Below, one piece after another: positions 25,717-35,003 of a DNA stretch of 64,000 nucleotides. Origin of the DNA: Cytobacillus massiliigabonensis (GTDB taxonomy: Bacteria > Bacillota > Bacilli > Bacillales > Cytobacillaceae). Every line of letters begins with the position of its first letter. The stretch's first letter is position 1. A program made the translations under genes and the position numbers. The stretch spans positions 2,171,621 through 2,235,620 of the forward strand of contig NZ_LT904904.1 in NCBI RefSeq assembly GCF_900199725.1, written 5' to 3'. Below the pieces are notes generated by a model. It saw only the letters and a list, made by a program, of their open reading frames with translations. It was not told where the DNA came from and ran no database searches.

Positions 25717-26868
25717 ATGCGTGAAGCTGTCATTGTAGAAGGAATCAGAACACCGGTAGGGAGAAGAAATGGTTTTTTAAAGGATATTCGGGCAGATGAT
25801 CTAGCTGGGTATTGCATAAAGGCGTTAGTAGAGAAATCAGGGATTGATCCAGCTATCATTGATGATGTCATTTTGGGCTGTGTATCACAAATTGGTGAAC
25901 AGAGCGGGGATATTGCAAGGGTGGCTGCCCTTATTGCTGGTTTGCCTATTGAAGTTCCAGGTACGACGATTGACCGTCAATGCGGATCAAGCCAGCAGGC
26001 AGTTCATTTTGCTGCACAGGCAATTATCGCTGGGGACATGGATGTTGTCATTGCAGGCGGAGTAGAGAGCATGTCAAGAGTGCCGATTGGATCAAGCTAT
26101 CAAGGAGTTCCTTTTAGCGAAATATTAACAAGCCAGTATGAGATTATTCATCAAGGATTGTCCGCAGAGAGAATTGCTGAAAAATATGGATTTTCTCGGC
26201 AAGAATTGGATCAATTTTCATATGAAAGTCATCAGAAAGCTTTGAGAGCGCAGGCGAACGGACATTTTGAAAGTGAAATCATTCCAATTGAAGTGACACT
26301 GACAGAAGGGGAGAGGTTCAATGTTATAGAAGATGCCGGTCCGCGCAAGGAGACGACTGTTGAAAAGCTTGGTACGCTAAAGACAGTATTTAAGGAAGAT
26401 GGGGTGATTCATGCAGGGAATGCCAGTCAAATTAGTGATGGTGCAGCTGCATTATTAATTATGTCCCGCGAGAAAGCTGAGGAATTAGGACTGAAGCCAA
26501 GATTCCGTATCCTCGCCCGTTCTGTTGTCGGCTCAGATCCGACGTTGATGCTTACTGGACCCATCCCCGCAACGGAAAAAGTGTTAAAGAAAGCAGGTAT
26601 GACAATAGATGAGATTGATATTTTCGAAGTCAATGAAGCCTTTGCGCCTGTCCCGCTTGCTTGGCTGAAAGAGACGGGAGCAGATCCAGCTAAGCTGAAT
26701 CCGAATGGCGGAGCGATTGCTCTTGGTCATCCTCTTGGTGGAAGTGGAGCCCGATTAATGGTGACTATGATGCATGAACTTGAAAGAACAGGCGGAAGAT
26801 ACGGACTGCAAACAATGTGCGAAGGCCATGGGATGGCCAATGCGACAATCATTGAGCGATTAGATTAA
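25717..26868 (+). CDS. Acetyl-CoA C-acyltransferase (thiolase)
   Basis: A 383-residue thiolase cleaving 3-ketoacyl-CoA. The nucleophilic cysteine is in DRQCGSSQQA (about residue 90). The catalytic histidine is in GGAIALGHPLGGSGAR and the second cysteine in MCEGHGMA. NEAFAP is also present. It starts at ATG 25717 after GAGAGGAAG, directly behind the acyl-CoA dehydrogenase. No enoyl-CoA hydratase or 3-hydroxyacyl-CoA dehydrogenase is in this operon, so those steps must be encoded elsewhere. Confidence 0.93.
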   Translation: MREAVIVEGIRTPVGRRNGFLKDIRADDLAGYCIKALVEKSGIDPAIIDDVILGCVSQIGEQSGDIARVAALIAGLPIEVPGTTIDRQCGSSQQAVHFAAQAIIAGDMDVVIAGGVESMSRVPIGSSYQGVPFSEILTSQYEIIHQGLSAERIAEKYGFSRQELDQFSYESHQKALRAQANGHFESEIIPIEVTLTEGERFNVIEDAGPRKETTVEKLGTLKTVFKEDGVIHAGNASQISDGAAALLIMSREKAEELGLKPRFRILARSVVGSDPTLMLTGPIPATEKVLKKAGMTIDEIDIFEVNEAFAPVPLAWLKETGADPAKLNPNGGAIALGHPLGGSGARLMVTMMHELERTGGRYGLQTMCEGHGMANATIIERLD

Positions 26869-27017
26869 TTTTAATGGGGAGAGGTACTGCATCTAAAAGA
26901 AGTGGCAGCCCTCACAATCATAATATTACGTAAACTTTTTTGTCTTTCCGAAGATATTCTTTTATAAGTGAAGTATAAGAGAATTGGTACCCACCAGCAG
27001 GGCAAAAGTGAATTTGT

Positions 27018-27141
27018 GGTAACGAATAAGAGATAATCGTGCCGGTTATCAAACTAAAAGCAAATAGACGGTAACGAATAGGAATTAATCGTGCCCTTCA
27101 TCAATCAAAACCAAATCTGCAATAACGAATAGGCATTATTA
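27018..27141. repeat. About 52-bp degenerate tandem intergenic repeat (2.4 units)
   Basis: Units begin at about 27018 (GGTAACGAATAAGAGATAAT), 27069 (GGTAACGAATAGGAATTAAT) and 27119 (CAATAACGAATAGGCATTAT). Each is followed by a CGTGCC-G/C-TTATCAA-like segment and an AAACCAAAT-like linker. The 290-base gap between thiolase and acyl-CoA ligase is otherwise without a gene. The same unit family is recognisable at 24336-24420. Confidence 0.6.
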
Positions 27142-27159
27142 AAAAGGAGGAAAGCTAAA

Positions 27160-28728
27160 ATGACGACAACGATTGGAAAAATATTCGATTTAACGGTTGG
27201 CAAATACCCGAACAAGGAAGCTCTCTTTGATGTCAGAAAAAATTTGCGAATCACCTATAAAGAATGGAGTCTGGAAATAGATAAGCTAGCCAATGCTCTC
27301 TTACAGGAAGGAGTTCGAAAAGGGGATATTGTTTCTACCTATTTATTTAATACAGAAGAACTGGCTACTGCCTTTTTCGCCTGTGCGAAAATAGGGGCAA
27401 TCTTCAATCCAATCAATTTTCGGTTAATGTCTGAAGAAGTGGCATTTATCTTATCAGATGCAAATCCGAAGGTCGTTATTTTTGAAAAAATGCTTGAATC
27501 TGGTATAGATCCAATTGCTAATCGTTTTCCACAGACAGTCTTCTGGTATATTGATGAAGACGCACCTTCCTATGCAGCAAGCTATAAAGTCAAGGTGGCT
27601 TCTGCACCTAGATCAAAAGTGAAAGCGGCTATTGATGAAAATGATGTATACGCCATAATGTATACGAGCGGAACAACTGGAAGACCAAAGGGTGTTCTTC
27701 ACCGTCACCGGGAAATTACCGAACAAAGTTTGATTGTCATTAGTGCAACAAAACTAGACAGCAATGATAATGGTCTCGTAACCGCACCAATGTTCCACTG
27801 TGCTGAACTTCATTGTGCCTTCCTGCCTCGTGTCCATGTAGGTGCGAAAAACACTATTCTCCAACATTTTGATCCAAAACAAGTACTTGAATTAATTACG
27901 GAAGAAAAAATCACCAAGTTTTTCGCCGCACCAACAATGTGGAATATGCTTCTGCAGGAGAAACTCGAAGAATATAAGCTGGACAGCTTAAAATTAGGAC
28001 TTTATGGAGCAGCTCCCATGGCGCCTACGCTTGTATATGCATGTAAAGAAAAACTAGGGATATCCCTTGTTCAGGCATATGGCATGACTGAGATGGGTCC
28101 TGCTATTACCTTTTTATTCGATGATGATCAAATTAGAAAAGCAGGATCAGCTGGGCAGGCATGCCTGAATCACGAAATAAGAATTGTGCGTCCGAACGAG
28201 AATGGACCTTCAGATCCAGATGATACAGTTCCTGCAGGTGAAACAGGAGAAATTATTGTTCAAGGACCATGTATGATGAGCGGATATTATAATAATGAAG
28301 ATGCCTCTGCCAATTCTTTATATAAAGGCTGGTACCATTCTGGTGATATTGGCTATCTTGATGATGAAGGGTATTTATTTGTTAAGGATCGTGTGGATGA
28401 CATGATTATCAGTGGCGGGGAGAATATTTATCCTCGTGAAGTGGAGGACGTGTTATATACGCATAGCGGCGTGCTAGATGTTGCTGTTATTGGGCAGCCA
28501 GATGACCGTTGGGGTGAAACAGTGACCGCATTTATCGTCAGAAAAGCTCCAGATCTTACAGAAGAAATGCTTGATGAAGTTTGTAGAAATAGTGAAGAGC
28601 TGGCGAATTATAAACGGCCGCGGCAATATATTTTCTGTGATGCCTTACCGAGAAATGCAAGCGGGAAGATCCAAAAATTTATGCTGCGCAAACGGCTGGA
28701 AGAATTATTTTCAAATGGTCAGCTCTAA
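27160..28728 (+). CDS. AMP-forming acyl-CoA synthetase
   Basis: A 522-residue member of the acyl-adenylate-forming superfamily. The ATP loop YTSGTTGRPKG, the YGMTEMGP motif, the YHSGDIGYLDDEGY hinge region and the C-terminal lysine in NASGKIQKF are all intact. It activates a carboxylic acid to acyl-CoA through an acyl-AMP intermediate. It starts at ATG 27160 behind AAAGGAGGAAAG, 291 bases after the thiolase. With the CoA transferase next door it feeds the beta-oxidation-type genes. Substrate chain length or aromaticity is not evident. Confidence 0.92.
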   Translation: MTTTIGKIFDLTVGKYPNKEALFDVRKNLRITYKEWSLEIDKLANALLQEGVRKGDIVSTYLFNTEELATAFFACAKIGAIFNPINFRLMSEEVAFILSDANPKVVIFEKMLESGIDPIANRFPQTVFWYIDEDAPSYAASYKVKVASAPRSKVKAAIDENDVYAIMYTSGTTGRPKGVLHRHREITEQSLIVISATKLDSNDNGLVTAPMFHCAELHCAFLPRVHVGAKNTILQHFDPKQVLELITEEKITKFFAAPTMWNMLLQEKLEEYKLDSLKLGLYGAAPMAPTLVYACKEKLGISLVQAYGMTEMGPAITFLFDDDQIRKAGSAGQACLNHEIRIVRPNENGPSDPDDTVPAGETGEIIVQGPCMMSGYYNNEDASANSLYKGWYHSGDIGYLDDEGYLFVKDRVDDMIISGGENIYPREVEDVLYTHSGVLDVAVIGQPDDRWGETVTAFIVRKAPDLTEEMLDEVCRNSEELANYKRPRQYIFCDALPRNASGKIQKFMLRKRLEELFSNGQL

Positions 28729-28746
28729 CAGTGGAAGGATGTTTAA

Positions 28747-29850
28747 ATGTTAGAAGGAGTAAGAATTATCGACTTTTCAAATTATCTTCCAGGTCCTTTT
28801 GCGACGATGAGATTAGCTGAGCTAGGCGCAGAAGTCATAAAAGTAGAAGCAATAGATGGAGATCCAGCAAGACGTCTCGGAATCAAAAAAAATGATACGG
28901 GTATTGTTTTCTTAGCAAATAACCGCAAAAAGAAAAGTATTACTCTTAACTTAAAGGAAGAAGCGGGAAAAGAACAGGCACTGCAGTTAATCAAAACAGC
29001 AGATGCCTTACTCGAAAGCTTCCGCCCAGGCGTTATGAGAAAGCTTGGACTTGATTATAAATCAGTGATCAACCATAAAGAAGATATTGTTTACTGCTCC
29101 TTGACTGGTTATGGGGAGTATGGCAGCTTCTCCCATCTTGGCAGCCATGATTTAAATTATATGGGCGTTAGCGGTGTGCTTTCTCAATTAAAAGATGAAA
29201 ACGGGAAACCAGTTCACCCATCCATTCAAATCGCAGATTATATTGGTGGAATGGCTGCGAGTGAACGAATATTAGCGGGGATTGTCTCTAAGCCACTGAC
29301 AGTGAGGGGGAGCTATCACAATATATCCATTGCAGAGACAGTTGCTTCTATTATGGGAAATCATCTTCTCATTCAGCAAGAAACGGGCGATAAAACTGGA
29401 ATTGGGGAATTAAATGGGAACCTTATATCCTATGCAATTTACGAAACGAAAGATAATCGTTATGTTACATTAGGTGCACTTGAACCAAAATTTTGGTTGA
29501 ATTTTTGTCATGCACTTGGCAGAGATGAGTGGATAAAGGCTCATTTTTCTAAGGCAGAAACAAATAACCCCATTTATACTCAGGTAAGGGAATTATTTCA
29601 AAGCAAAAATTTAGCAGAATGGTTAGAATTCGGAGAGAAGGTTGACTGTTGTTTAGCTCCAGTTTTAGAACCCAATGAATTATATTCATTTCCGCCTTTT
29701 CAGGAAAAAGAAATAGTATACAAGGATAACTTTGGAAGCCTTTCTGTAAAAATGCATGGGGATCAAAAACAAAATGGGGCGTCATCACCTGCATTAGGTG
29801 AAAATATGCAGGAAATTGCTGCAGAATTAATTCGTAAAGCATCGGAATAA
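28747..29850 (+). CDS. Class III CoA transferase (CaiB/BaiF family)
   Basis: A 367-residue CoA transferase. It starts MLEGVRIIDFSNYLPGPFATMRLAELGAEVIKVE-like at the N-terminus, typical of the family. The catalytic aspartate lies in QIADYIGG (about residue 165). Family members move CoA between carboxylic acids, for example carnitine or bile-acid derivatives. It lies 18 bases after the acyl-CoA ligase with GGAAGG upstream, so co-transcription is likely. A terminator overlaps its stop. At 367 residues it is slightly shorter than many members but ends normally. Confidence 0.9.
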   Translation: MLEGVRIIDFSNYLPGPFATMRLAELGAEVIKVEAIDGDPARRLGIKKNDTGIVFLANNRKKKSITLNLKEEAGKEQALQLIKTADALLESFRPGVMRKLGLDYKSVINHKEDIVYCSLTGYGEYGSFSHLGSHDLNYMGVSGVLSQLKDENGKPVHPSIQIADYIGGMAASERILAGIVSKPLTVRGSYHNISIAETVASIMGNHLLIQQETGDKTGIGELNGNLISYAIYETKDNRYVTLGALEPKFWLNFCHALGRDEWIKAHFSKAETNNPIYTQVRELFQSKNLAEWLEFGEKVDCCLAPVLEPNELYSFPPFQEKEIVYKDNFGSLSVKMHGDQKQNGASSPALGENMQEIAAELIRKASE

Positions 29851-29864
29851 CCGGTGCTTTTTAA
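29836..29864 (+). terminator. Intrinsic terminator of the acyl-CoA operon
   Basis: AAAGCATCGG pairs with CCGGTGCTTT (one G-U pair), with loop AATAA, followed by TTAATTATTTT. It overlaps the stop codon of the CoA-transferase gene. Confidence 0.75.
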
Positions 29865-29990
29865 TTATTTTATATTTAAGCATTTAACAAAAGGAATAAA
29901 ATGTTATAATTCTAATGGTCGGTATTCCTTTGCGTGAAATAATAGTTCCCTACATAAAATAAAGGAAATAAAAAGGAGTGATACAACCTC

Positions 29991-30677
29991 GTGCGATTAA
30001 CTAAAGCAATTCCTAATATGGTGACATTAGGAAATTTATATTGTGGTTTTTTGTCTATTGGTTTTGCTGCAAATGGAGAATTTAAAAATGCAGCGATATT
30101 AATTTTAATTGGGATGATGCTCGATAGCATGGACGGAAGACTTGCGCGTATGCTGCATGCAGACAGCACATTGGGAAAAGAGCTGGACTCTCTTGCGGAC
30201 ATAGTTACATTTGGAGTAGCGCCATCATTTTTAGTCTATTATACATATTTTTATCAATTTGGCATGTTAGGGTTTGTCGTTGCAGGATTATTTCCATTGT
30301 TCGGTGCTTATAGGCTAGCTAGATTTAACATTAGCTCAAGTAAAACATCCATGAATTATTTTGTAGGAGTCCCAATTACGGCAGCAGGCGGAATATTAGC
30401 TATTCTTACATTATTTGGACATATTATTCCACAAATTATTACTACAGTTGTTTTTACAGGTATGTGCTTTTTAATGGTAAGTAAAATCCGTATACCAAGC
30501 TTAAAAGAAGTGCCTCTCCCAAAATACGGAACAATCGTGACCATTTTTCTTGGCTGCGTGCTATTTATTATAGTCAAAGGAACCCACGGTCAATTTCCTT
30601 ACTTAATCTATATTGCTACCCCGTTATATATCGCTTACCTCGCCTATCGTTTTGTAAAAGGAAAAAAAGATAAATAA
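29991..30677 (+). CDS. pssA: CDP-diacylglycerol-serine O-phosphatidyltransferase
   Basis: A 228-residue integral membrane enzyme making phosphatidylserine from CDP-diacylglycerol and serine, the precursor of phosphatidylethanolamine. The CDP-alcohol phosphotransferase motif is complete: DG-x2-AR-x8-G-x3-D-x3-D in DGRLARML...GKELDSLAD. There are about seven hydrophobic helices. It starts at GTG 29991 after AAGGAGTG. TATAAT with an upstream TG (29901-29910) makes an extended -10 promoter. In bacilli psd often follows, but here the gene stands alone. Confidence 0.92.
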   Translation: MRLTKAIPNMVTLGNLYCGFLSIGFAANGEFKNAAILILIGMMLDSMDGRLARMLHADSTLGKELDSLADIVTFGVAPSFLVYYTYFYQFGMLGFVVAGLFPLFGAYRLARFNISSSKTSMNYFVGVPITAAGGILAILTLFGHIIPQIITTVVFTGMCFLMVSKIRIPSLKEVPLPKYGTIVTIFLGCVLFIIVKGTHGQFPYLIYIATPLYIAYLAYRFVKGKKDK

Positions 30678-30679
30678 AA

Positions 30680-30704
30680 AAAGGAGGCATATCCTCCTTT
30701 TTTA
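30680..30704. terminator. Bidirectional terminator between pssA and GIY-YIG gene
   Basis: AAAAGGAGG / CCTCCTTTTT with loop CATAT, flanked by A-run and T-run, serves both convergent genes. Confidence 0.85.
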
Positions 30705-31082
30705 TCGATAGAATACTTTATCAATATTATATTTTGCTTTAAGAGTATTAATAATATATGTTTCGTATATTTCTCTTTCCATCGGATCCTCGACTAAACA
30801 TACAGCTATTTTATAAATATCGTCTCTATACTTTTTCAATGGAGAAACAGTATCCTCAAAATGCTTCTTTACTCTCGGTCTTAATTTCCTTGCTTTCCCA
30901 ACAAATAGGAGCTCCTCATCTTTATTAAAGAACAGAATCAGTCCGCCTTTGTCCCTTGGTATACGATGATAGTCTGTAAAACCATATACACTGCTAATCT
31001 CTGAACCACTTGTCTCTCCGGATGGATTCCGTTTTTTTGTTATTACTATTTCTGGAGAGGGCATTTCAATTTTTATCATCAT
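30702..31082 (-). CDS. GIY-YIG nuclease-like protein (YurQ-like)
   Basis: About 126 residues. The GIY-YIG-like core reads GGLILFFNKDEELLFVGKARKLRPRVKKHF: the two characteristic tyrosine strands are modified (LILF and LLFVG), the downstream arginine is kept (KARKLRPRV), and a glutamate follows in REIYETYIINTLKAKYN. This resembles the N-terminal domain of UvrC and the stand-alone Bacillus protein YurQ. The substituted tyrosines make nuclease activity uncertain. AGGAAG lies just before ATG 31082 (a GTG at 31088 is also open). Monocistronic. Confidence 0.75.
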   Translation of the reverse strand: MMIKIEMPSPEIVITKKRNPSGETSGSEISSVYGFTDYHRIPRDKGGLILFFNKDEELLFVGKARKLRPRVKKHFEDTVSPLKKYRDDIYKIAVCLVEDPMEREIYETYIINTLKAKYNIDKVFYR

Positions 31083-31157
31083 TATCACTTCCTAATCTTA
31101 ATAGATGGTATCATACTCTAACAGTAAAAATCTACATACGCTATGAATAAATATTTC

Positions 31158-31174
31158 TAATGAACCATTCATTA
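31158..31174. promoter_or_regulatory. Perfect palindrome upstream of the Liv/FadD operon
   Basis: TAATGAA-CCA-TTCATTA is a perfect 7-bp inverted repeat, similar in style to operators of TetR-type fatty-acid regulators (FadR/YsiA-like sites contain ATGAAT / ATTCAT). It lies about 190 bases before the first importer gene, in a 280-base gap without any gene. No regulator gene is adjacent. Confidence 0.4.
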
Positions 31175-31362
31175 AGTCCATCACTGCATTTTCTAATATT
31201 TATCTCATATAAATTAGTATACATGCATAAATAGTCACTATTTGCCGATGAAAAAATTTCATTAATTGAAGGAATAATATGGACAGCAGAGAATATATTT
31301 AAATATTCTAAATTTTTAAAAATGTAAGCGGTTTTTGTAAGAGATTGGGGGATGAAAGTCAG

Positions 31363-32133
31363 GTGGGAATTTTAGAAATTAATGATGTAACATTAAGGTT
31401 TGGAGGAGTTGTGGCGCTTGACAAGGTTTCTTATGAGGTACAGAAAGGGGAGATTTTTTCTTTAATTGGTCCTAATGGTGCCGGGAAAACGAGTATGCTG
31501 AATTGCATTAGCGGGCTGTACAAGCCTTCCTCAGGTTCAGTGTGCTTTAACGGAGAAGAAATTACCCACTTCAAGCCCCATAAACGTGCAGCACTTGGAA
31601 TTGCTAGAGCCTTTCAAAATATCGAATTATTTCCTCATTTATCTGTATTAGATAATTTGATGCTGGGCAGGCATGTCCGTATGACAACTGGAATTCTCTC
31701 TGGTGGATTGTATTGGGGGAAAGCTCAAAAGGAAGAAGTGCTGCATCGCCAAAAAGTAGAAGAAGTAATTGATTTTTTAGAAATTGAGCATATCCGTGAC
31801 ACACCTGTTGGGCGACTGGCCTATGGATTGCAAAAGCGGGTCGAGGTCGGACGTGCATTAGCATTAGAGCCGGAGATTCTATTATTGGATGAACCAATGG
31901 CTGGAATGAACAGTGAAGAAAAGGAGGATATGGCTCGCTATATTATCGACATTCATGAGGAAATGGAAACAACGATCATTCTAATTGAACATGATATGGG
32001 TGTTGTCATGGATCTTTCTGATCATATTGCAGTTCTTGATTTTGGAAAATTAATTGGCTATGGCACTCCATATGAAATTCAAAATAACCAAAAGGTGATT
32101 GACGCGTATCTTGGAGAAGAGAATGTTGGCTAA
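31363..32133 (+). CDS. livG: LivG-type ABC transporter ATPase
   Basis: An ATPase of about 256 residues for a branched-chain-amino-acid-type (HAAT) importer: Walker A GPNGAGKTS, the LivG-specific long loop with ARAFQNIELFPHL, signature region LAYGLQKRVEVGRAL (LSGGQ replaced by AYGLQ, usual in LivG) and Walker B ILLLDEPMAGMN. TTG 31345 is in frame, but TGGGGGA at 31346-31352 favours GTG 31363. First gene of a seven-gene operon with an acyl-CoA synthetase, so the imported ligand is more likely an organic acid than an amino acid (inference). Confidence 0.88.
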   Translation: MGILEINDVTLRFGGVVALDKVSYEVQKGEIFSLIGPNGAGKTSMLNCISGLYKPSSGSVCFNGEEITHFKPHKRAALGIARAFQNIELFPHLSVLDNLMLGRHVRMTTGILSGGLYWGKAQKEEVLHRQKVEEVIDFLEIEHIRDTPVGRLAYGLQKRVEVGRALALEPEILLLDEPMAGMNSEEKEDMARYIIDIHEEMETTIILIEHDMGVVMDLSDHIAVLDFGKLIGYGTPYEIQNNQKVIDAYLGEENVG

Positions 32134-32198
32134 GCAATTTCTCGGTACATGAGAAAAGGCAGCGGATATTAGGTACTTAAAGAGGAGGCAGCCATTCT

Positions 32199-34115
32199 AT
32201 GTCAAGCTTGAATATGACATTTCCTCAATTATTACTTGAGAGGACGGCAAGAGCTGGTTCGAAAGTTGCTTTAAGAGAAAAAGATTATGGGATTTGGAAT
32301 GAGATTACGTATCAAGAATATTTAGATCAAGTAAAAAGCCTAAGTCTGGGATTTGCTAAGCTTGGCTTAAAAAGGGGCGATAAACTAGCAATAGTCGGCG
32401 ATAATCGGCCTGAGTGGGTTATGAGTGAACTGGCAGCACAAGCCTTAGGAGGAATTTCAGTCGGAATTTATCAAGAATCGCTGCCAAATGAAGTGAGCTT
32501 TATTTTGGATCACTGTGATGCAACAATTGTTGTTGTTGAAGATCAAGAACAGGTTGATAAGATTTTTGAAATTAAGGAAGAAATTCCGAACGTAACAAAA
32601 ATTATTTATTATGATCCCCGTGGAATGAGGAATTACCAGGATGATGCTTTAATGAGTTTTGAGGATGTCCAAGCACTTGGAAGAACATTTGAAGAAGAAG
32701 AACCTGCTTTTTTCCAATCAGAAGTAAAAAAAGGAAGTGAGCATGATGTCGCGATTTTCTCTTATACATCTGGTACAACAGGCAATCCGAAAGCAACCAT
32801 GCTTACATATAAGAACCTGCTTGATATGGCAAAAAACCTTTCAACTATTGACCCGCTAACAGATAAGGATGAGTATGTATCCTTTTTGCCCCTTGCTTGG
32901 ATAGGCGAACAAATGATGACAATGGGAATGGGCCTATATAATGGCATGACGATAAACTTCCCAGAAGAACCTTCTACTGTATTAGAGAATCTGCGTGAAA
33001 TAGGACCTCAAGTTATGTTCAGCCCACCTAGAATTTATGAAGATATGGTTTCAAGATTTCAAGTGAAAATTCAAGATGCCGGCTGGCTAAAAAGAAAGAT
33101 TTACAATTGGTGCAAGCCAATCGGTGAAAAGGTGGCAAGAGCCCATTTTGAAAATAAAGAAATTCCATTTACAACAAAGCTGCAGTACAAAATAGCCGAT
33201 TATTTCATGTTTAGTGCGATAAGGGATCACTTAGGCTTGCTAGGCATGAAGCGTGCTTATACTGGCGGTGCTCCTCTTGGACCGGATGTTTTTGAATTTT
33301 TCCATAGCATCGGTGTCAATGTGAAGAGTATTTATGGACAGACAGAAGTATCAGGTATTTCGATTGTTCATCGGGATGGGGATATTAAATTGGACAGCGT
33401 CGGCATACCAATCCCCGGAACAGAAGTGAAAATTTCAGATGATGGAGAAATTCTGATCAAGAGCTCAAGTATTTGCAAAGGCTATTATAAAAATGAAAAA
33501 TCAACAAAGGAAACAATACAATCTGGGTGGCTTCATACTGGAGATGCTGGCAGATTGGATGAAGAAGGGCATCTCTATGTTATCGACCGGATAAAGGATG
33601 TCATTCGCTTGAATACAGGTGAAATGTTTTCACCGAACTTTATCGAAAATAAATTGAAATTTAGTTCGTATATCCAAGAGGCTGTGGCTATTGGCAAGGA
33701 TCGTCCATATGTTGTAGCCATGATAAATATAGACATGGAAAATGTCGGCAGATGGGCGGAGAAAAATCAAATTAGTTATACAACCTATACAGATCTGTCC
33801 TCGAAGCCAGAAGTGCTGGCGTTAATACAGAAACAAGTGAATGATATTAATCAAACATTGCCAGAGAAAGCTAGGGTAAGAAAATTTGTTCTTCTTTATA
33901 AAGAGCTTGATGCAGATGATGAAGAGCTGACAAGAACTAAGAAGGTAAGAAGACAATTTGTTGGAAAAAAATATGAGACGCTTATTGAAGGGATGTACAC
34001 GCAAGAAGAACGGATAAAGGTTGAAGGGAAGATTAAGTATCGTGATGGAAAGGAACAAACCATTCATACAACACTTCAGGTGATCTTTATGGATGAAGGA
34101 GAGGGAGCTGCATAA
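32199..34115 (+). CDS. Long-chain-type acyl-CoA synthetase inside the Liv operon
   Basis: A 638-residue AMP-forming ligase of the long-chain (FadD15/FACS) type: ATP loop YTSGTTGNPKAT, YGQTEVSG, LHTGDAGRLDEEGHLYVIDR, and a C-terminal lysine region KKVRRQFVG. Its size and long linker match eukaryote-like FACS rather than the 520-residue enzyme at 27160. Its stop overlaps the start of livH by one base, so it is an integral member of the transport operon. Coupling of import with CoA activation traps the substrate inside the cell. Confidence 0.9.
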   Translation: MSSLNMTFPQLLLERTARAGSKVALREKDYGIWNEITYQEYLDQVKSLSLGFAKLGLKRGDKLAIVGDNRPEWVMSELAAQALGGISVGIYQESLPNEVSFILDHCDATIVVVEDQEQVDKIFEIKEEIPNVTKIIYYDPRGMRNYQDDALMSFEDVQALGRTFEEEEPAFFQSEVKKGSEHDVAIFSYTSGTTGNPKATMLTYKNLLDMAKNLSTIDPLTDKDEYVSFLPLAWIGEQMMTMGMGLYNGMTINFPEEPSTVLENLREIGPQVMFSPPRIYEDMVSRFQVKIQDAGWLKRKIYNWCKPIGEKVARAHFENKEIPFTTKLQYKIADYFMFSAIRDHLGLLGMKRAYTGGAPLGPDVFEFFHSIGVNVKSIYGQTEVSGISIVHRDGDIKLDSVGIPIPGTEVKISDDGEILIKSSSICKGYYKNEKSTKETIQSGWLHTGDAGRLDEEGHLYVIDRIKDVIRLNTGEMFSPNFIENKLKFSSYIQEAVAIGKDRPYVVAMINIDMENVGRWAEKNQISYTTYTDLSSKPEVLALIQKQVNDINQTLPEKARVRKFVLLYKELDADDEELTRTKKVRRQFVGKKYETLIEGMYTQEERIKVEGKIKYRDGKEQTIHTTLQVIFMDEGEGAA

Positions 34116-34999
34116 TGGCCTTTTTTTTGCAAATGCTCGTTACGGGGATCGTTGTTGGCAGCGTATATGCCCTAGTAGCACTCGGATTTGTATTAATCTA
34201 TAAATCTAGCGATGCCATCAATTTTGCACAAGGAGAATTTTTATTAATTGGGACCTATGTTTGTCTCACCTTAATAACTGCTTACAATATTCCATTTATT
34301 GCTGCACTATTTATAGCACTTATGTTCAGTGCCATTCTTGGATTTGTCATAGAGCGAATTGTTCTTCGTCCATTTATTGGAGAACCGGTTATCTCTATGA
34401 TCATGGCAACGATTGGCTTATCAAGTGCATTAGCTGGACTTGTTCATATCATCTGGGGACATGAAACAAGAGTTTTTCCGCAGATTTTCCCAGAGGCACC
34501 CGTTCGGTTAGGAGAAGTAGTCATTTCACCTGTATATATTTGGTCGCTTGTCATCGTTGTTATCATGCTCGTTATTTTCACCTTCTTTTTCAAATATTCA
34601 AAGCTTGGGATTGCCATGAGAGCTACCGCAGATGATCAGCAGGCTGCAATGTCAATGGGGATTAGTGTGAAAACTATTTTCGCGGTTTCATGGGCGATTG
34701 CTGCTATCGTATCTGCTGTAGGGGGAATCCTCCTAGGCAATATTAATGGAGTGAATGCCTCTCTGTCAGCTATTGGGCTGAAAGTATTGCCAGTTGCCAT
34801 TCTTGGCGGACTTGATAGTATTCCCGGAGCGATTATCGGCGGTTTAATTATTGGTGTAATCGAAACGATGACTGGCGGTTACTTAGATCCATTAGTTGGC
34901 GGCGGATTAAAAGAAGTCATGCCATTTATTATTCTAGTATTTATTCTCATGTTCAAGCCGTATGGGCTATTTGGAAAAAAAGAAATCGAGAGGGTGTAA
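34115..34999 (+). CDS. livH: LivH-type ABC permease
   Basis: A 294-residue membrane protein with about eight helices. The LivH signature region is present: GSVYALVALGFVLIYKSSDAINFAQGEF near the N-terminus and AILGGLDSIPGAIIGGLIIG near the C-terminus. It overlaps the ligase stop (TAATGG). It would pair with LivM to form the channel of the importer. Confidence 0.92.
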   Translation: MAFFLQMLVTGIVVGSVYALVALGFVLIYKSSDAINFAQGEFLLIGTYVCLTLITAYNIPFIAALFIALMFSAILGFVIERIVLRPFIGEPVISMIMATIGLSSALAGLVHIIWGHETRVFPQIFPEAPVRLGEVVISPVYIWSLVIVVIMLVIFTFFFKYSKLGIAMRATADDQQAAMSMGISVKTIFAVSWAIAAIVSAVGGILLGNINGVNASLSAIGLKVLPVAILGGLDSIPGAIIGGLIIGVIETMTGGYLDPLVGGGLKEVMPFIILVFILMFKPYGLFGKKEIERV

Positions 35000-35003
35000 T
35001 CGG

